Origin: Brugia malayi
Lineage: Eukaryota > Nematoda > Chromadorea > Rhabditida > Onchocercidae
Length of the DNA stretch: 64,000 bases
Direction: 5' to 3'
Assembly (NCBI RefSeq): GCF_000002995.4
Contig: NW_025062478.1
Location: forward strand, 4,192,001 to 4,256,000
Position 1 is the stretch's first letter; the number at the start of each line of letters is the position of its first letter. A program made the position numbers and the translations under genes. Positions 11,801-26,395 of the stretch are shown one piece after another. The notes below the pieces were generated by a model, which was given only the letters and a program-made list of their open reading frames with translations, ran no database searches and was not told the origin of the DNA.

Positions 11801-14800
11801 TGGCTGATGATAAATAAGAATTTAAACTGAGAATAATTTAGATGATTCAGAACAAAATAAATCGTTAAATGATTTAGAACAAAATAACGTTAAAATTCCC
11901 TTAAAAAAATAGCATTGATTAGTGCTCAAGAACTTGATGAAGCAGCAGGAATTTATGATAAAATTCAAATTCTACGAAAATTTTCTGCTCGATATAATTA
12001 AGTCCAGAAAATGCAGTCCAAGAAGTTGAAAGGTATAAAAGTTGGAATAAAATTTTCATAAAAAGAGTCCAAGAAGTGACAAAAGATACAAATCTCAAAC
12101 TGGTAGATTCACAAGCTTCCAAAAAAAAAAAAAAAAGAAAAAAAAAGAAAACCACTGGTTATTGCTTTATCGATAAAAGAATGATTGTACTTTGCTTAAA
12201 TCGTTTTGTCCTCCGCCTGATGATGCTCCTGTTGTTCCTCCCGCTGCACCACTACCTCCTGATCCACCACTAAATCGACGATCACCGTTGTCGACTGTAG
12301 CGGCAGTACCTGCTAAATTAGTAGTCTCGAATCGCTGCGGCTGTGATAAACCTTGAGATGAAGTCAAAGAGGGAGTTTCATTTGTCCGCATCTGTGCCAT
12401 TGCGGCAACACCGAGTCCAAGGCCCAAACCCATGATGTTATATTTTGCCAAGATCTGGAACATATTAACCTGGCAAACAGAAAACGATGGATTAGTTGTA
12501 GACTAGAGTTGTTAAATCATTAACCAAAATGTCAGGAAAAGCAGTGAATGGAAGAAGCAATCAAGCTTATGAAACTTATCTAATAAATACAAAAAAGTAT
12601 GGAATCTTGTCGAAAACGTTTATACCCTTAATTTGTAAGACTTACCTGCATTGCTTGCATAACTTCCGCTACACTGGTCTCATTGAAGCCAGATGTGCGT
12701 AAAGTTGACTGCAAACTGTCCAGGAATGCCAACAACTATAAAATAAATGAAGTTTCCCAAAAATTATGAGGTTAAACACAACATAATGTTTCAGAGCATG
12801 ATTCCAATTCCAAATTGAAGTTATTCATGTATTTGATTTTTTCCATATTCCCCATTTTACGGATTCGAAAACCACCCAAATTACTAGAAAAAAAATTAAA
12901 ATAAAGAGCATAAAAACAAGTATGACTTATTAATGAAGATATTTTCAGGAAAAAGCCGAAAACATATACCTCACTATTCCCTAAGCCTTGCATAGGGTTA
13001 AATTTGAAACCAGCCATATTGTTCTGCTGATATAAATCCTTTGCCGGTGCTGCATATGTCGCTTCTAAACAAAAAGCAACAATTCAAATCCAACCAATAA
13101 CAGTGTGTATTAAAAATTTGAAATTTTACTACATTTTGTTTTCAACAGTATTATTGCTTCCAAGGTGAAAAAATTCTAAATTCTTTGTGCACGTTATGGT
13201 ATAAAAACGAATGAAAACAATATGGATGGTGTGGAAAACACTCGCATGACAGTACCATCACTAAGAAGACGGCAGACGGGCAGTACATTTTATTAGTGAC
13301 GGTGCATGAGCAGATTTTTATGGGTAAATAAAGCAGCTTTAAATGGCCACCACGGCATGAGATGAACTATGACCCGAAAAAAAAAAAAAAAAAAACCATT
13401 CAAATAATGAGAAATGATCACTTATAAGAACAACTCAACTTAAATATATCCCGTAAACAAGTTCCATGAATTGGTCCATCCCGAAATACCATAATATGGA
13501 TTCATTAATTACCCAACATTACAATCTGTCATTCACAATGTTAATAGGAATATCTAAGCTCTACATATCGAAGAAGTAGCTAATCAAAATGCTATGTTAT
13601 AAATATTATTTTAAATCTGAAAATCGTTAATGGCTTAAAACATATCATGTCAGAATTTGAGCTATACCTCCTGTGATAGATAAGTTGTGGGCTGAAGGTG
13701 TTCACTATTGAACAATTACCGATAATACTACTGCTCAATTTTTTTTCCAAGTATTTAAACTATGACGTTTGTATAACAACTTAGGATGGTTTAAATCCAA
13801 ACCATTTCTTATATATTAACCCGAACTCTATCACTGCATCACTGATATTGGGAAAACCATTGATAAAAATGGCCGAAATCAGGTGATTAATGATGTTCTG
13901 GTTGGGAAAACGTGCATAAGAAAAAAATCGAAATTACTGCTTAAAAAAGGCTGGAGCTTGATTAAGAAGAGGCAAACCTGAGACTGTTTGACGATTGCGA
14001 TCAGAACTGCCCGGACACAAAATGGGCATAATTTACAATACAGGAAAAAAATGTGGTTTGTTCAAACCACATCTTGAGGAAAAGATTAATGACAATAAAA
14101 GAAGAATAACTTTTCCTCCTCATAATTTGCTCAATATTATGAGTAATAGCAAAGAGGAGGAGGAGCAGCAGAAAGCAGGAATCTTACTCATTTCAAAATA
14201 AGAGAAAAAGATCAGACCTTCACAAAGAAAGGAAGACATGATCTGAAAACAGGATTTTGAAAATCCAGGATTTCTTGAGAAATCCATATTTAGAAAAACT
14301 ATCAGCTCTTTTTCCATCCTGACTTCCCACACTCTCCCCCTCTTTACTATTTGGGAATCATCATTATCAGTCCACCAAATCTCACCTAACGCTCTTTGCT
14401 GATTCGGCTGCCAAACTTGAGCAGCACCATGACTGATCTGTCCAAAATGGTTTTGCTGCACTGTTGGAGCACCGCCAAACTGGGGCGCATTCTGGCTACG
14501 ACTGCTGAAATCGAAGGGCTGAATCGTCTGGCCCTGGACACCACCACCCATTCCGTGCAACAAGCCACTAGCCGGACCAAAACTATCATCTTTATGATCA
14601 GGTATTGTTGCCATGGCATGTTGCGGATCTGCTGCTACCTTTTCCAAGACACGCTGGAGGGCATCCATGAGAACTTCATCCTGTTCAGCAGCTATCGTGA
14701 TAATCCGTTCTTGGCTAACTTTAGCTTCCTGGCTGCCAGCTTTAGGATAAACCTGGATATTTGCCCCAGTTTGCTCACGAATTTCTTTGATACGCGCACC

Positions 14801-17438
14801 ACTCTTACCGATCACCATTCCGGCCGAAGTATTTGGCACCACGAGTTTCATCTGAATTTTTGATGACTTTGTTTTATTAGAATCCTACCAGTCTTGGGTA
14901 CACCTGCAGGTTTTGCACAGTCCGGATGAGGTTCCACGATCAACAGCACAAGGTCCAAATATTTTGTGATAAGGGGACGACCAAGTTAAAATTAACTAAA
15001 ACAGTTCGTGAGATAAACATGAGTTAGATGGAAAACAAAGGTAAATTCTTAAAAGTTTAAGAATAGTTTATGGTAACCTAACAATGTAAAAGTGAACGTG
15101 CCCCATCAGGAACATGCAAAACAAATTCGCCTACTACCTAATCATTAGCAAGCACAAATTTTTGAAGGGAAAAGATTTTGAGGTTAAGAGAAGATCCGAA
15201 TTCGTGTCTTCAGATAAGCATTATCGAAAGGTATTTGTGTGAGAGAGAATAGACTCTGACCACGAGAGGTAAGCTTTTCTGGAGCAATCTGTAAACCAAA
15301 CTGATTAGAGAGTAATAAAAGATACTGAAACTTCGGGATTCAATAATGTTGGAACATATATTGAGAGCAAGATGATTGGCTTTCTACAACAAATTGATCA
15401 TGAATTTCGAAAAAAAAAAAAACTATTGAGTGAATATGTTTTTGGGAAATGAAGAGAAGAATACTGTAAAAATTCTAAAAACAGTGGAAAACTGAATTCG
15501 AAGAGAACTGGAATTTCTCGAAATTCAAATTTTTAAAAACAAATGTAAGATGATAATCTGAACGATTTTTCAGTTAGACTGTAGCAAAATGTGATAGAAA
15601 GCAATGTCAGAGCATCACGATATTTAAAATTCTTCCTCACCTCATTTTTGCGTTCCATTCCTTTATGATCGAAAATATCCGATGGGGTATTGTTGTCCAC
15701 TTTCTCACGAATCTTTTCCAAAATAACATCGGAAACTTTTAGAACAGATGCAATTTTCCCCTTTACCAAACAAATCCGTTCATTAGTTCCTAAACACTTC
15801 AAATGTTATGTGTCCAGTTATTAATCAGTCGAATGAATAAAGTGGTTAGCATACCTGGAGGTAAAATCCCTGACGCGGTCAGCGTAAATACTGCCTACAA
15901 ATGATCAACTGCCTAAATAACAGATGCTAGTAACTCATCAGTCATTTTTAGGTGATCCATTAGTAAAAAGATTCGTTTGGTTTAGCTAATGTCAGAAGTG
16001 ATAGTGTATCAATCGTGTTTCTTAGATGTGGATAAGATATATTTTATCTGATGGGAAGGATACCAGGTCAAGCAAAAAATAAACAATCCTCATTTTGAAA
16101 ATAGACTGGTTTTCCATCTGAATAGCAGTTTATGGGAAAGTAAAGAGAAACCTGGATATACTTCCTGATTTTTACTCATTTGTAAACGGCAGCCAGATTC
16201 GCTTTTTAAATTACGCATTGTTTCTCCACCTTTGCCGATCAAAGCACCAACAGCTGCTGAAGGAATTAGTACCTTTACCTGCACCATGTTGTCTAGAAAA
16301 CAAACAGTTAAGACTTTGTCTGAATTTCATACAGTGAATATCATTATCCAATAAAATTCTTTCAAAATCCCTCCAAATTCAAAAAGAATGAAAAGTATTA
16401 CAATTCGGTAAACTGTGATTTCTTGAATAAAATTCAATTATTAACACCAAACTTTTACAATTCTTTTTTCGCTAGCCAACCTGATTCAATTTAAATGGCT
16501 AGGATTCCCCCCAAATAGCTGTAATTAATGACCGAAGTTCACTCATTTTCCAAACAAAAGCTGCGATGCGATGAAAATAACCCAAAATTTTGATTTTGAA
16601 TCTCAATCCCTAATATATGCCACATCTTTTTCACGAACCTAATAAATGTCACATCCTTTTCACGAAAAAAAGAACTTTTCAAATTCATTTCCAAAATTCG
16701 CAAAATTACCCTCTGTTTCTGAAACATGAGCTTTCTTCGTTGCTGGCCCACCACGCTCGTCACGACTACGTTTCTGTCCAGCCGAAAGAGTCCCTTGCAT
16801 ATTAGCCGGATTGACTTCTACAATCGCATCAGAAAAACAAAACTTGCGATTTTTTTATAAGCATATGTATGTTTCTCATTTAACGACAGTATAGTTCAGT
16901 TTGATTTTTATAATTTAAACTTATCTTTGTGCTAAAAAAATGGAACATAGACCACATCACACATAGTAGTTATGAATATGCGCTTACTTAATATTCAAAT
17001 CCCAAAATTTGAGAGTTGTCCTACAATGTCTGTGGTCTTGAAGGTGTAACTCTTTTTTCAAAATAGAGAAAAAATCTAGTTACTAAAATCTAAAAAAAGA
17101 GAAACTATACGAGTGAAAGTATGAATTTTGTAAACAGTAACATTTCTCCTTTTTTCGATACTATCCTATCATAAAACTTCGCATTAACGTCATATTCGAA
17201 AAACCAAGGACAGTTATTCAAAAAACTAATCCGACAATATGGCTTCACCTCATGCTAACGATGCAGTTTAAAATTTCTACTTTCATTGTTAGCGAATACT
17301 ACCTAACAGCCAATGAAGAAGCAATTTCGAACACTAATCACTTCACTTTTATCCCAAACTTAAAACTTGAAAACAATTCCAGTTTTTACCATTATCTTTG
17401 TTATCGTCCATTATATCACCTTTAATATCGTTAGCCAT
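8871..17438 (-). CDS. NOVA: NOVA-type three-KH-domain RNA-binding splicing regulator
   Basis: Sequence-specific RNA-binding protein expected to bind YCAY-type clusters and control alternative splicing in the nucleus. Eleven exons: 17438-17390, 16817-16710, 16292-16152, 15789-15641, 14851-14386, 13064-12970, 12735-12646, 12469-12191, 10075-9938, 9742-9609, 9015-8871; 1794 bases, 597 residues, every phase consistent. KH1 begins about residue 56 (VKVLIPSAAVGALIGKGGE; GXXG at 72-75). KH2 begins about residue 150 (MKLVVPNTSAGMVIGKSGA; GXXG at 164-167). KH3 begins about residue 503, but its loop reads GPRA (516-519), not GXXG. The KH1 strand pair and NERICLVKG match NOVA better than PCBP. The KH2-KH3 linker is long, Gln/Asn/Gly-rich and includes a Gly/Ser run. 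The ATG sits about 20 bases after a TTTTTCTTGTAG acceptor. It converges on the MAX-like gene. Confidence 0.92.
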
Positions 17439-19606
17439 CAGCTTCAAATTAAACACCTACAAGAAAAAAAAAACTGTGAAAAAAGAGTTTCGGAAAAAGT
17501 TATTTAGTTGAATACGTATAGAGGAATAAAAACAAGTACTCAAAGAATCACTGAAAATGAAATATGCCGCTAAAGTTATTATTAATATAAGAAGATAAGT
17601 TGTTCTAAATGAATTGATTGCACCACAGAACTTAAATACTCAAAGTAACAAGAATAGCATCAACTCATCAAAATCAAGAATCATTCTATTCAAGGAATAG
17701 TATTTCCCTTGTAAAATTATCACATTAGACATAAATGTATGTAATTTAATCATATAACAAGCTATTACTGCAAGTAGCTTCTACGTGTTTTAATTAACTG
17801 CGAACAAAAATTTAACTGGTATACTAAACACAGCATAATTCCCAGAATTTTAGTGAAATAAATATCATTATAGCAACATTTCATTAGCTCCTATATATGA
17901 TATATCAATATTAATAAATGGCAGTAAACATATCCAACTAGTAAAAATGCATCCAGCAAATACCATTTAACACCCCTGACTTTAAATATTATCAGTAACT
18001 TATATCACTTGACCCTAATCAACAAGACACAGTGATAATATGCAATGACAATACACATCATGCTATCGCATTTGTCACAACCTTTAACCCTTCCAACCAC
18101 TTCCACAAGAAAAACTTCAACAAATTAGCCCAAAACACCGACAAAAGCAATGAGACGTCAGCCACCGCCACGCTGAGTATCCCTCAAATTATTTATCGAT
18201 TGCTCAAGACTGAATTTAACACTCATCATTGCAGCCCGTGAAAAATTTCGACGAACCATTATGACAAACAATTTAACCTAATGAAAGCTGAATTACAATG
18301 TAATTAGCTGACTTTATTTATTGTTTTCGTCGGCCATTCCAAAATCTACGTTTAATTTTATTATCAGTAAAGTAGTTTTCTATATCTATTGATATCATGT
18401 GCTATGTTTATAGCAATTTGTTATCAATATACTTTCATACTTATCATTTCAGTATTATCTTTGATACAGTTTTTCGTTCATTGACACTGTAATAAGTTTA
18501 TTTGGGATACCGTAATTTTCCTAATACTGTTAAATACACTTTTGCTACATCGCCGTACCGTAGTATTATGCGTTTTACATAATATCACTGAATAATTTTG
18601 CTCATTAGATGTAATCTATTTAATAGCGCTTATATTTAATTGTATTTAATGGTATCAGTAAGCTAATAATTAGTAATATTATTTATTAGCTAATAATCAA
18701 AAATCATTACAATACTTTTAAATTGATGTTACCAGTTATTGATAAATAATTTGATTAAATGGACTGAATTATTTGAAGAAAGAAATAAAATAACAAAGAC
18801 AGTTTGTTTGCTTTATAAGTTTTTTTTTTTTTTTCAAAAAAATTTTTTTTATTTAGTACTTATGTTACTATTTAATGATTTTTTATCTCTAATTTGCATA
18901 ATCTTATTGGATGTAAGTTAACTTGTAAAAAATAAAACTTTTGTAATTATTTTATATAGTGCATTAGTTATGATACTAATAATTCAAAAATTAGTGACTA
19001 ATGTTTTTATTTGAGAATTTTTCATATGTGAAGAATTCCTTAACATAGTTGTTTAAATAATAATATTTATAAAATAGTTTTGTTTTCTTTCTTTTTAACT
19101 CTGTGATATTAAGTTTGAGGATGAAGAAGGCAAATGATAAACGATAATGAATTGGGAAGAACTTAAGAATAGTTAGATTCTCCTTGATGCTAATAGAAAT
19201 GGAAATAAAATGAAACGATGATCGGATTTATTCTAATTTATACTTCTTAAATTTCATTTTTCTTTTTTTTTTCGCTTAAATTTTGTAATTAAGAAATCTG
19301 AAATTTTCTACAGTCTAATATGTAATATAATGATAAATTTTTTTTCCTCTTTTTATTTGAATATTTTTTATAAAATTGTTTAAGCACTTAATATACTGAA
19401 AATTTATTTTACTCACTGATAATGATTTACAGTGAATTTTTTTTTTTGTCAATTAATTAATATAAAGCAAATTTCACGCATTAATTCATATTATAGTAAT
19501 CAGTAAATTTGATCAACGTTATATTGATAATGAATAATTCAAATTGAAATTGAAATAAATATCAGATAGTTTAGTTTTTGAAATTTTAGTTAGACGGTTT
19601 ATTCAA
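17439..19606. other. Intergenic region upstream of the NOVA-like gene
   Basis: No exon identified. A GC-richer patch at about 18050-18250 stands out from the AT-rich background and includes ACGTCA (18155-18160), a CRE/ATF-like half site, and a run of ACC/CCG triplets. It could be part of the NOVA-like promoter or an untranslated first exon, but nothing proves this. The remainder is AT-rich. Confidence 0.35.
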
Positions 19607-21921
19607 TTAACCAATTGTTTTTTCCAATTTATTTTTACTGGTAGCCAAACTACGTCGTCGATCAATCTCTCCAGTGATCCGTCTGATTTCTACCAGATAT
19701 TCTTTCTCACATTCATTGATTACTTCTCTCTTGTTGTTACATTTTGTTGCACCCGACAAGCACATGTAATACTCCAACTAAAATTCATCTAATTTTACTT
19801 TAAAAAACATCCCGAAAGTAAAAAAGAAATGAAAAAAGGACTGCAATATTGAAAGATAACAATCACTGATTGATAATAATGCAATAATAATTATCGTTGT
19901 TGTTATTATTATTGTTACTAATTAGTTATTAATTTATTACTCTTTGTAAATAGTAATACAAATATTGAAACAGAAATCGATTACATTCTTGTAAGCAAAC
20001 CTCTAAGTCATCTTCAAATTCCTTACAGTATTCTTCAGCATATGTTCGCATTATACAAGCCGGAAAATTTAGGCTAAAATAAGTTACATTTTTTTTTTCT
20101 TTTTTTGTAATTTGAAATATTTTAAATTAAACCATAAATATATCTGTTGGTTATGGTACAAATTAAAATAAAAAGGACAATTCGGACAATAATATTGATT
20201 ACACTGAAATTTTCCAAATTTCGACTTTATTTGAATTTGGTTATTTTCAGCTTTTGCAATTATCATTTTTGATGATCAATTAGTGTAACCGGAAGCGATG
20301 CAATTTATCAGTGATTGATAATATAACTTTTAACTGATTACTAATCAATGGCCTTGATGTAATCTATCAGTAGATGAAAATAATATAATTTTTGATGCAC
20401 TGAATTAATTTAATGCTGAATAGAAAATATTTTGAAACTATCATACTTTTATCATTTTTGATGCTATCATATTTTTATATACTTTTGATTATATTTTCCT
20501 TTTTTTTTTGCATTGTTAATTAACATACTCGCATATTCCTTTCTGCGGATTCCATGTGGTAATATTGTAACAATGTTTTTGTATTTTATGACACAAAATA
20601 TGTTTCATCGCCCTACTGATCAACTGTTTCAGGACAATTGATGTCCATCGCATTCCGGATTTAGCGCAGTCTTCTGTAAGAGCATTTCAGTGGTAAAATA
20701 TTTGCATTAATTGGAAATATATAATTGGAAAAAAATGGAAAAAAAATTACTGAATGAATGTAATACAAACCAATTACAACTGCAATTTTTTCCAGAAATT
20801 CACCATAACCCGGTTCATCGATACAATTTGATGAAACGACCAGTTCGGTCATACATTCAATTGAGAAATATCTAAATTAAAGTTTAGAATTACAATTATA
20901 TAATTTCAAGCTTTAATTAATCTTTAATGCTAAATTACAAGTAAAGATAGAGAATAGTGGAATAATAATATGACATGGGATATAGGTCAATCAATAAAGC
21001 AAAATTTATCTAATGTAATGAGGAAGCAGAAATAAATTTTAAAAAAGAACAGAAATTAATTAGCAAAAGAATAGAAAGAAATTTTTGTTTCACAATTCAA
21101 TTCTATTTATTTGATGAAGCTGTAATACTACGATATTGTTTTATCAAATGCATTTTGAAGAAATTGAAATATTGAAACCTTAACTTTTTGTGAAATAAAT
21201 ACTATAGCAAATATTAGAAAAATAAATAAAAATTGGAAATTATATTAATTAATTATTAATGTAGAAAAAGCATGCCATTCCCTTAAAACTAATTATTTTA
21301 TCAGATTATTCTTTTTTTGAATTAAATGATAAAAAGCGTTATTTAAAATTAAATAATAATAAGTACTATTTGTCATTAAATAATAGCAAAAATGCTAACA
21401 AAGAAATATAACAAATGAGAATTGTGTCCAAATTTATTCCTTTTTTTTTAATTTATGCTTAGTCAATAATTTTTCTTTTAGTATTTCACTAAACAATAAC
21501 CCTATTACTATAATTCAATTTATTTGAATTTCTGATAATTTTCTGATAATTTCTGATACTATGGAATTTTTTAATCAACCCTCAATTTATTAGTGCTTAA
21601 TGATGATTTGCAACATCTTTATTAGATGACAAATCGATATGCATTTAAATTGAGGAAGCAAAATATATATTCAAGACTTATCGTTCGGTATATTTCCCGG
21701 TAAATAATAATATGCGGTCGATTTTGTAAAATTTCTTGTATAATAACTACAAACTTTCGCTCTTATTCACAGAAAAGAAAATCTAAAGTGGAACTTTTTT
21801 TCATTACTCTTCACATAATCCAACAGGTGGAATAAATGGAATCATACTCCAATGATTAGTGCAATTTAAAACTGCTTCGTGACACCTGTCATCGGTAATA
21901 TCTTAAAAAAAACAAAGGAAA

Positions 21922-21961
<40 letters not shown>

Positions 21962-22612
21962 AATATACCCATATTTTTGGTCTTATTTGAAAAATTCAGT
22001 TTTACATAATGAAATTTTTCGATTAATAGTATAATCATTTTGCTAAGAGATGAATCTATCAAATGATGTTATTTTCATTTCTCTCGTTTTCTCTTCTTTC
22101 TTTCTTTTGTAAATTTTTTGTTTCAAAAGGGTTTTTTTTTTAATTTCAGATTTAAATTAATCTTAGTGAAAATTTTAATTTAGAAAAACATGTCTTTTGA
22201 AAAATTTTTGAATATCATTTAAATCAGTGAACTTTAATTTAAACTTCTGATATCAATCGAATTTCATATACTGTGTGAAAATGTTGGTCATTTTTAGTAT
22301 TTGAACTATGAACATTTGTTGTGATTAAAAATTAAAAGCAATGATTAAACAATGGATGAAATGCAAATATTACAAAATTCAAAAACTTTCCTTGTCGCCC
22401 GCAGATTGTACATTTCTATTTTAAAAAAATAAAATAATTTTGCTCGGAAGAAAACACACTGATTGTTTTTTTCCAAAATTAATATTTTTAAACTTACAAT
22501 GATCAATATTTTGCTCAAAAAAATTTTGTCCAAATGTCATTTGTAAACTAATAATTGACAATAGCGCAACTGAAAATATCAATTGGCGATACATTATTGT
22601 TATAATTGTCAT
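19607..22612 (-). CDS. Secreted 14-cysteine protein, family unknown
   Basis: Six exons: 22612-22498, 21901-21808, 20871-20771, 20673-20529, 20073-20001, 19777-19607; 699 bases, 232 residues, with all phases closing. The N-terminus is a clear signal peptide (YRQLIFSVALLSIISLQ, probable cleavage near TFG|QN). A second in-frame ATG at 22594 gives a shorter, equally good leader. The mature part has exactly 14 cysteines spread over all five downstream exons, with no free hydrophobic segment, so it is most likely exported and disulfide-bonded; an N-glycosylation sequon (NCT) is present. The C-terminus is basic and charged (EIRRITGEIDRRRSLATSK). The exon 1 donor is GTAAGTTT; exon 3 uses a weaker GTTTGT donor chosen to keep phase. 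I do not recognise the family; nematode CPG4-like and DUF19-like Cys-rich families are candidates to test. Its start is 561 bases 3' of the REEP stop codon on the same strand. Confidence 0.8.
21924..21954. repeat. Poly-T run of about 31 bases
   Basis: Uninterrupted T homopolymer inside the first intron of the 14-Cys gene, about 20 bases upstream of that gene's second exon on the plus-strand map. On the coding strand it is a poly-A run just before a T-rich acceptor. Prone to length error in assemblies. Confidence 0.9.
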
Positions 22613-23173
22613 TTGTTCCTTTTTCTTTCAGTTTTTGAATTCCTTTTTTCTTCTTTTAACTTTCGCACAACTAAGAGGCAACAATATCTTTTGTAAAAGA
22701 ATTTAATGAAAATAATTTAATAAACCGCAAGTTTAGTTTTTTATAGTATTTTCTTCCAGTAATTTTATGCAAAATTGCTAGTCATTAGTGAATTCCCCTA
22801 TCGATTGAAATTATTTAAAATGTCAAAAATGTAAATTTTAGATTAAAATTTTGCAGGGAGAAAATATTTTATTGCTTTTTTGTCTTTGCTCTCTTTAATA
22901 AATAAATTGCATGAAAAAATTTATAAAGGAATGGAAAAAAAAATGAAAAATAGGATATGAAATTCTATTTGGCAAATATTGCTGACATTTGAGGATTTTA
23001 AAATAATAAATTAAGTTGTGTGTACGCAAGACATGCATGCATGCATATGCGTGCACAAATGTAATGCACATATGTAAGTTCATAGTTATCATTTTTACTG
23101 AATTATCATTCACATCAATTAATCATTCAATTAGTCAATTTGCATTTTCATTAGGAATGAATCAATAGAGAGA
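22613..23173. other. Short spacer between REEP and 14-Cys genes
   Basis: Contains no exon. A short alternating CATG run (ATGCATGCATGCATATGC) lies near 23033-23050. The 561-base spacing between same-strand genes is at the upper end of nematode operon spacing; no clear U-rich element was recognised. Confidence 0.45.
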
Positions 23174-24747
<1,574 letters not shown>

Positions 24748-25464
24748 TGGGATTGGATGATCTGGAAGTGAGGATATTAATATTTCAAATGCAAACTATG
24801 AATTAAATTCAGTGAAATAATTAGCTGAAGAGATTTTTCCAATTATAATCAAAAATTATAATCATAATACAATTTCCAAAGATTTTAATGAATTTAAATT
24901 TACAACTCTAAATAACTGTCAATTTTAGGTTATCTTTTAATAATTTTGTGAAATATTTAAATGATTTCTAATTCTTTAAAAGCAAATGATTAATTTAATT
25001 AGCATAATTTACTTTTTTTTTCATAGATACAAATGTGAAAGGGATGAAATCTAAAATTTTATGAATGTAATAAACAACTTCAGTAATTTTCAATTTAATA
25101 ATTATATTAAAATGAATAATTTGACAATTTTAAAATATTTGAATTACTTGAATTAGAAAAATGAACTCAATCGTATCTGAACAGAATATTTCAGCAACAG
25201 CCGAATCGATGATGTGCAACTGTATTCCACTAATTAGTAAATTGCTAATGTTTTTATAAAGAATTTTGAAGCATTTATACTGTATGATTGAGATGTACGA
25301 TCTTTTATGCAAATTACTTTTTAACAAATTTAAAGTTTTATATGCCAATTTGAATTCATTTTCCGGTTGAATTTGTTAATGAAATTTCATTGAATATGTT
25401 TCATTGAAAATAAAATTTTTTGATTGGAAATCTTTCTTTCGTGGACAATATAATTCTAAAAAGG

Positions 25465-25495
<31 letters not shown>

Positions 25496-26073
25496 AAAAT
25501 TTTACTTTTATTACGAAACATTTTTCAACTGCGACAAATATTCATATAATTTGAAGTAAGCAAATCAATGGTAATAATAGTAATAGTAGCAGTAGTGGAG
25601 TAATACTTAAGAGTGGATAGTAGTAGAGTAATACTTAATTATTTCTAGATTATTATATAAAGTATCATAACTAAGTGTTCGACTAAATCTATCAAAAGTC
25701 TGAGCTTATTAAGGAGGTAAGAAACATAATCAAACATTCATTATACATCATTGTTTAGTAAAAATATAGAATGAAGTAGTAAAACCAATATCGTATAGGA
25801 AAATTTTCTTTAGTGATAAATTTATAAATTTAAAAAAAAAATCAAATTCGAAATTTCTTTATCGAAAATTATATTTTGAAAAAGAAAAATATTTTTTTTC
25901 TGCAAATAAATTTCTAAAATTGAATTGGTGAAGTAAAGGAAATATAAAATTTAGGAGAAAAACACGACAGAAAACAATGTAAAGCAAATTTGGCAAATAA
26001 ATTATTTTCAAAAAAAAAAAAAGAGAAAAAAAAAGGAACGGAAAACATTTCATAAACCAAAGATATTATCGTT
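24748..26073. other. Intergenic, AT-rich
   Basis: No exon found. Contains a poly-A run at about 25465-25487 and a short imperfect duplication near 25590-25640 (GTAGAGTAATACTTAA-like twice). It separates REEP from the CC-repeat gene, too far apart for a typical operon. Confidence 0.5.
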
Positions 26074-26356
26074 TTATTTTCGTTTTTTTAAGCCACTTCT
26101 TACAATTGAGTAGCATAAATTACCGGCACCACAGGTATAACCTGCCGGACATTGATTATTAATGCAAGGACCTGAAAGTATCAAATGAGTAAAAGAAATC
26201 AGAGTAGAACGATTTCGAGAAATTAAACTTAAACTTTTTTCTAAGCTTGCTAATTTGTTAATAAATATTTAGCACTTAATATGAAGTGATCAGAGGCTAA
26301 ATGGCTAACTTATTATAATTAATTATGATAAATTTATCGTAGTAAGATAAAATAAG

Positions 26357-26395
<39 letters not shown>

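Noticed and set aside
14396..14863. 155-codon open frame on the plus strand
   Set aside because: It is antisense to the KH2 exon of the NOVA-like gene, whose homology fixes the minus strand as coding.
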